Below are positions 62,232-64,000 of a stretch of DNA of 64,000 bases, piece by piece. Made by a program: the position numbers and the translations under genes. Source of the DNA: Lachnospiraceae bacterium (GTDB taxonomy: Bacteria; Bacillota; Clostridia; Lachnospirales; Lachnospiraceae); assembly GCA_021201095.1 (NCBI GenBank), contig JAJQFO010000223.1, positions 1-64,000 of the forward strand. The letters are read 5' to 3'. A model generated the notes under the pieces. It was not told the DNA's origin and did no database searches. It saw nothing but the letters and a program-made list of their open reading frames with translations. Numbering within the stretch: position 1 is the stretch's first letter; each line of letters begins with the position of its first letter.

Positions 62232-64000
62232 ATGTCAACATCAATGGAAGTCATCACAGCGATCAAATTTGACGAAAGCTTCAAAAATATGCTCAGGGAT
62301 TATTATACATACGGCTTTAAGTGCCTGAGCGATTACGGAGCTCAAAGTCAAACCCGTTACAAGGACTGGCAGCGTCTGAACAGTATCCTGTCCGGAAATT
62401 ATCTGGAGTGGTCTGACCAGCCTCAGTCGGTGCTGTATACCTGTGCAGATTCGCAGGCTATGGATCAAAATCCTTTCCATCAGGTGTACCGTTTTGCCCA
62501 GATCAAACATTCTGATTATTTTCTCCATACTATGGCTGCGCTAAGCCCGCTGTTCCGTCTCCGGGAGCATATTGAAGAAGCAGGTATTGACGAAAACGTG
62601 CGGTATGATCTGGAAGACTCTCTGGAGAAAAGCGGAAGCCTCCTGACCTCCCAGCTCAATTATTTTTACATAAGAGATACGGCTTCCATAAAGGCTTCCA
62701 CTAAAACTTCTGCTAAAACTTCTGCTAAAGCTCCCGCTAAAAACAAAGGGAAATCCATAGATCAAAATAAGACTTCAAACAACCGTCTGCACGATTTAGC
62801 CAAAATCGGCATTGTAAAATGCGAGCAAAGCCATAGTACAGATGGCAGCAGTGGTTATTCGCACTGGTACCTGCCCGGCCTTACCTTAAACAGGCTTCTG
62901 GAGCATGGCAGTGCTGCGGATGATCAGAGTCCTGATTTTCGTCTGCGTTTTCAGACAGCCCTTGATTTTTTCTCCAGATATTATGTTCTGGGCGAGGCCG
63001 GACTCTTCCTTTCAGACCGGATGAGCCCTGAAAACTCCAATCATTCTGCTTCCAGGCGCAATCCAGGCGATACTCACGAATCAGGTGTCGTCAATGGAGC
63101 CGGTGCTGTTCGTGAGAGAAGTGCCGCCTGCGAGTCTGGCACGAGGCAAAAACCAGGCAGCATCTATAAGTCAGATGCGGTTCACGAGTCCAGTGCGATT
63201 CATTTCAAGCACGAATATTTCATGCAGTCTTTAAACGATTTTAACCTGCTGGATCTCCTCGACGCCATGGAGAAAGGCAACTGGTGCCGTATCCGCTACC
63301 GACATGGTACGCTGGGCGTGGATACAGAGATTTTGTGCTGGCCTCTGGAAATACGGATCGGTACAGCAAATGGACGCGAAACTCTTTTGTACTATGAGCC
63401 TTTCCGGCGGAGCTGCTCTGGTCTGCGCATTGAATTTATAGATTCTGTCAGCTGCTACAGCCATAAAAAAATCCAGAGCATTCTGTGGCATTCCGATTAT
63501 AAAATCAGCCGGGAACAGCTCCATGCAGATATCGAAAACGCAAAAAACCTGCTCAAATATCCCTGGGGTATCAGCGTATCGACTCCGCAAAAAGGCAACG
63601 TGACAGGTGCGCCTTTGCTGCATGACTTCCGGATGCGCATTAAAATCAATCCTTCCACCGAACATTATGTAATCGACCGCATCTGCAGGGAAAGCCGCAC
63701 TGGTTCTGTCCATGCCTCGGAGGATGGCAGCGTGTATGAGTTTAAAATCCGGGTGTCTGATCTTAACGAGATGAAGCCCTGGATCCGGAGTTATTATTCT
63801 CATGTCCTTTCCTGCGAAGGGATGGAAGCCATCCACTTTTCATTACAGGATGATGTGGAAAAATTTTCAGAATTTTTTCATGCCCAATCCCACGCAAAGG
63901 CAGCAGAAGCCGCCAATACACAGGCAAAGCCCTGGGATATCCCGGTTTCCATTCTTCGTGAGTTAGATAAAATCAAAAAAGAGCAGGCAAAGGCAACAGC
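62232..64000 (+). CDS. WYL-domain regulator-like protein (truncated by window end)
   Basis: This frame is not in the ORF track because no stop occurs before the window ends. It begins MSTSMEVITAIKFDE at 62232 with GGAG upstream and stays open for 589 codons. A helical N-terminal region has the winged-helix-like phrase NRLHDLAKIGIVKC. The mid part resembles a WYL domain: GNWCRIRYRHGTLG, WPLEIRIGTANGRETLLYYEPF, LRIEFIDSV. A WCX-like extension follows. It has an AKTSAKTSAKAP repeat and a Ser/Gly-rich insertion. WYL proteins bind ligands or nucleic acid and often regulate defence loci, so further defence genes may lie beyond the edge. Confidence 0.65.
   Translation, partial: MSTSMEVITAIKFDESFKNMLRDYYTYGFKCLSDYGAQSQTRYKDWQRLNSILSGNYLEWSDQPQSVLYTCADSQAMDQNPFHQVYRFAQIKHSDYFLHTMAALSPLFRLREHIEEAGIDENVRYDLEDSLEKSGSLLTSQLNYFYIRDTASIKASTKTSAKTSAKAPAKNKGKSIDQNKTSNNRLHDLAKIGIVKCEQSHSTDGSSGYSHWYLPGLTLNRLLEHGSAADDQSPDFRLRFQTALDFFSRYYVLGEAGLFLSDRMSPENSNHSASRRNPGDTHESGVVNGAGAVRERSAACESGTRQKPGSIYKSDAVHESSAIHFKHEYFMQSLNDFNLLDLLDAMEKGNWCRIRYRHGTLGVDTEILCWPLEIRIGTANGRETLLYYEPFRRSCSGLRIEFIDSVSCYSHKKIQSILWHSDYKISREQLHADIENAKNLLKYPWGISVSTPQKGNVTGAPLLHDFRMRIKINPSTEHYVIDRICRESRTGSVHASEDGSVYEFKIRVSDLNEMKPWIRSYYSHVLSCEGMEAIHFSLQDDVEKFSEFFHAQSHAKAAEAANTQAKPWDIPVSILRELDKIKKEQAKAT

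Overview
The window looks like chromosomal DNA of a gut-type Clostridia, most likely a Lachnospiraceae. The evidence is strong AGGAGG-type ribosome sites, moderate GC, BspA-type LRR and CAP surface proteins with fibronectin-III tails, a TPP-riboswitch thiW-thiM-thiE-thiD-thiC operon, a bL25/CTC gene, GH2/GH43 glycosidases under an AraC regulator, and two AAA-ATPase-like/PD-(D/E)XK proteins. No database search was possible; family names come from motifs read in the translations.

Layout. 0.3-8.7 kb: three secreted paralogous adhesin/CAP proteins with the same promoter architecture. 9-16 kb: a small unknown protein, then the thiamin salvage/HMP synthesis operon behind a TPP riboswitch with terminator. 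16-18.7 kb: Uma2 nuclease-like gene, ribosomal protein bL25, and a HicA-like toxin-antitoxin pair with its own promoter and palindrome. 19-22.5 kb: two alpha/beta-hydrolases and an ATP-grasp enzyme. 22.5-33.2 kb (minus strand): a coupling-protein-like ATPase, ClpP, then a candidate signalling operon made of an unknown 628-aa protein, a PP2C phosphatase, a 1625-aa protein with kinase, Rossmann, RyR-like and nuclease-like regions, and a free-standing RyR domain. 33.4-41.3 kb: FeoA-FeoB fusion, a PurF homologue without the catalytic cysteine, a secreted DUF3298-like protein and an AAA/nuclease protein. 41.6-50.6 kb: GH2-GH43 operon, AraC regulator, RluA-type pseudouridine synthase and a MATE exporter. 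50.8-64 kb: tRNA-Pro(CGG) with an adjacent integrase interrupted by an amber codon, a short CRISPR array with a promoter-like leader, a CARF-type protein and a DUF4062-STAND ATPase directly upstream of it, a frameshifted AAA/nuclease gene, and the start of a WYL-domain regulator cut by the window end. No cas effector or adaptation gene is visible.

Two things stand out. First, there are two minus-strand candidate conflict/signalling modules: kinase-PP2C-RyR-nuclease at 25-33 kb and STAND-CARF-CRISPR at 53-60 kb. Second, in-phase tandem repeats (15-51 bp units) are common inside otherwise conserved proteins (ThiM, FeoAB, RluA, GH2, the kinase, the STAND protein) and across gene ends (thiM/thiE, thiE, the DUF3298 gene). 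A dispersed palindromic intergenic repeat is also present and has apparently entered one coding sequence in frame. Together these suggest a genome with active minisatellite and small-repeat dynamics.
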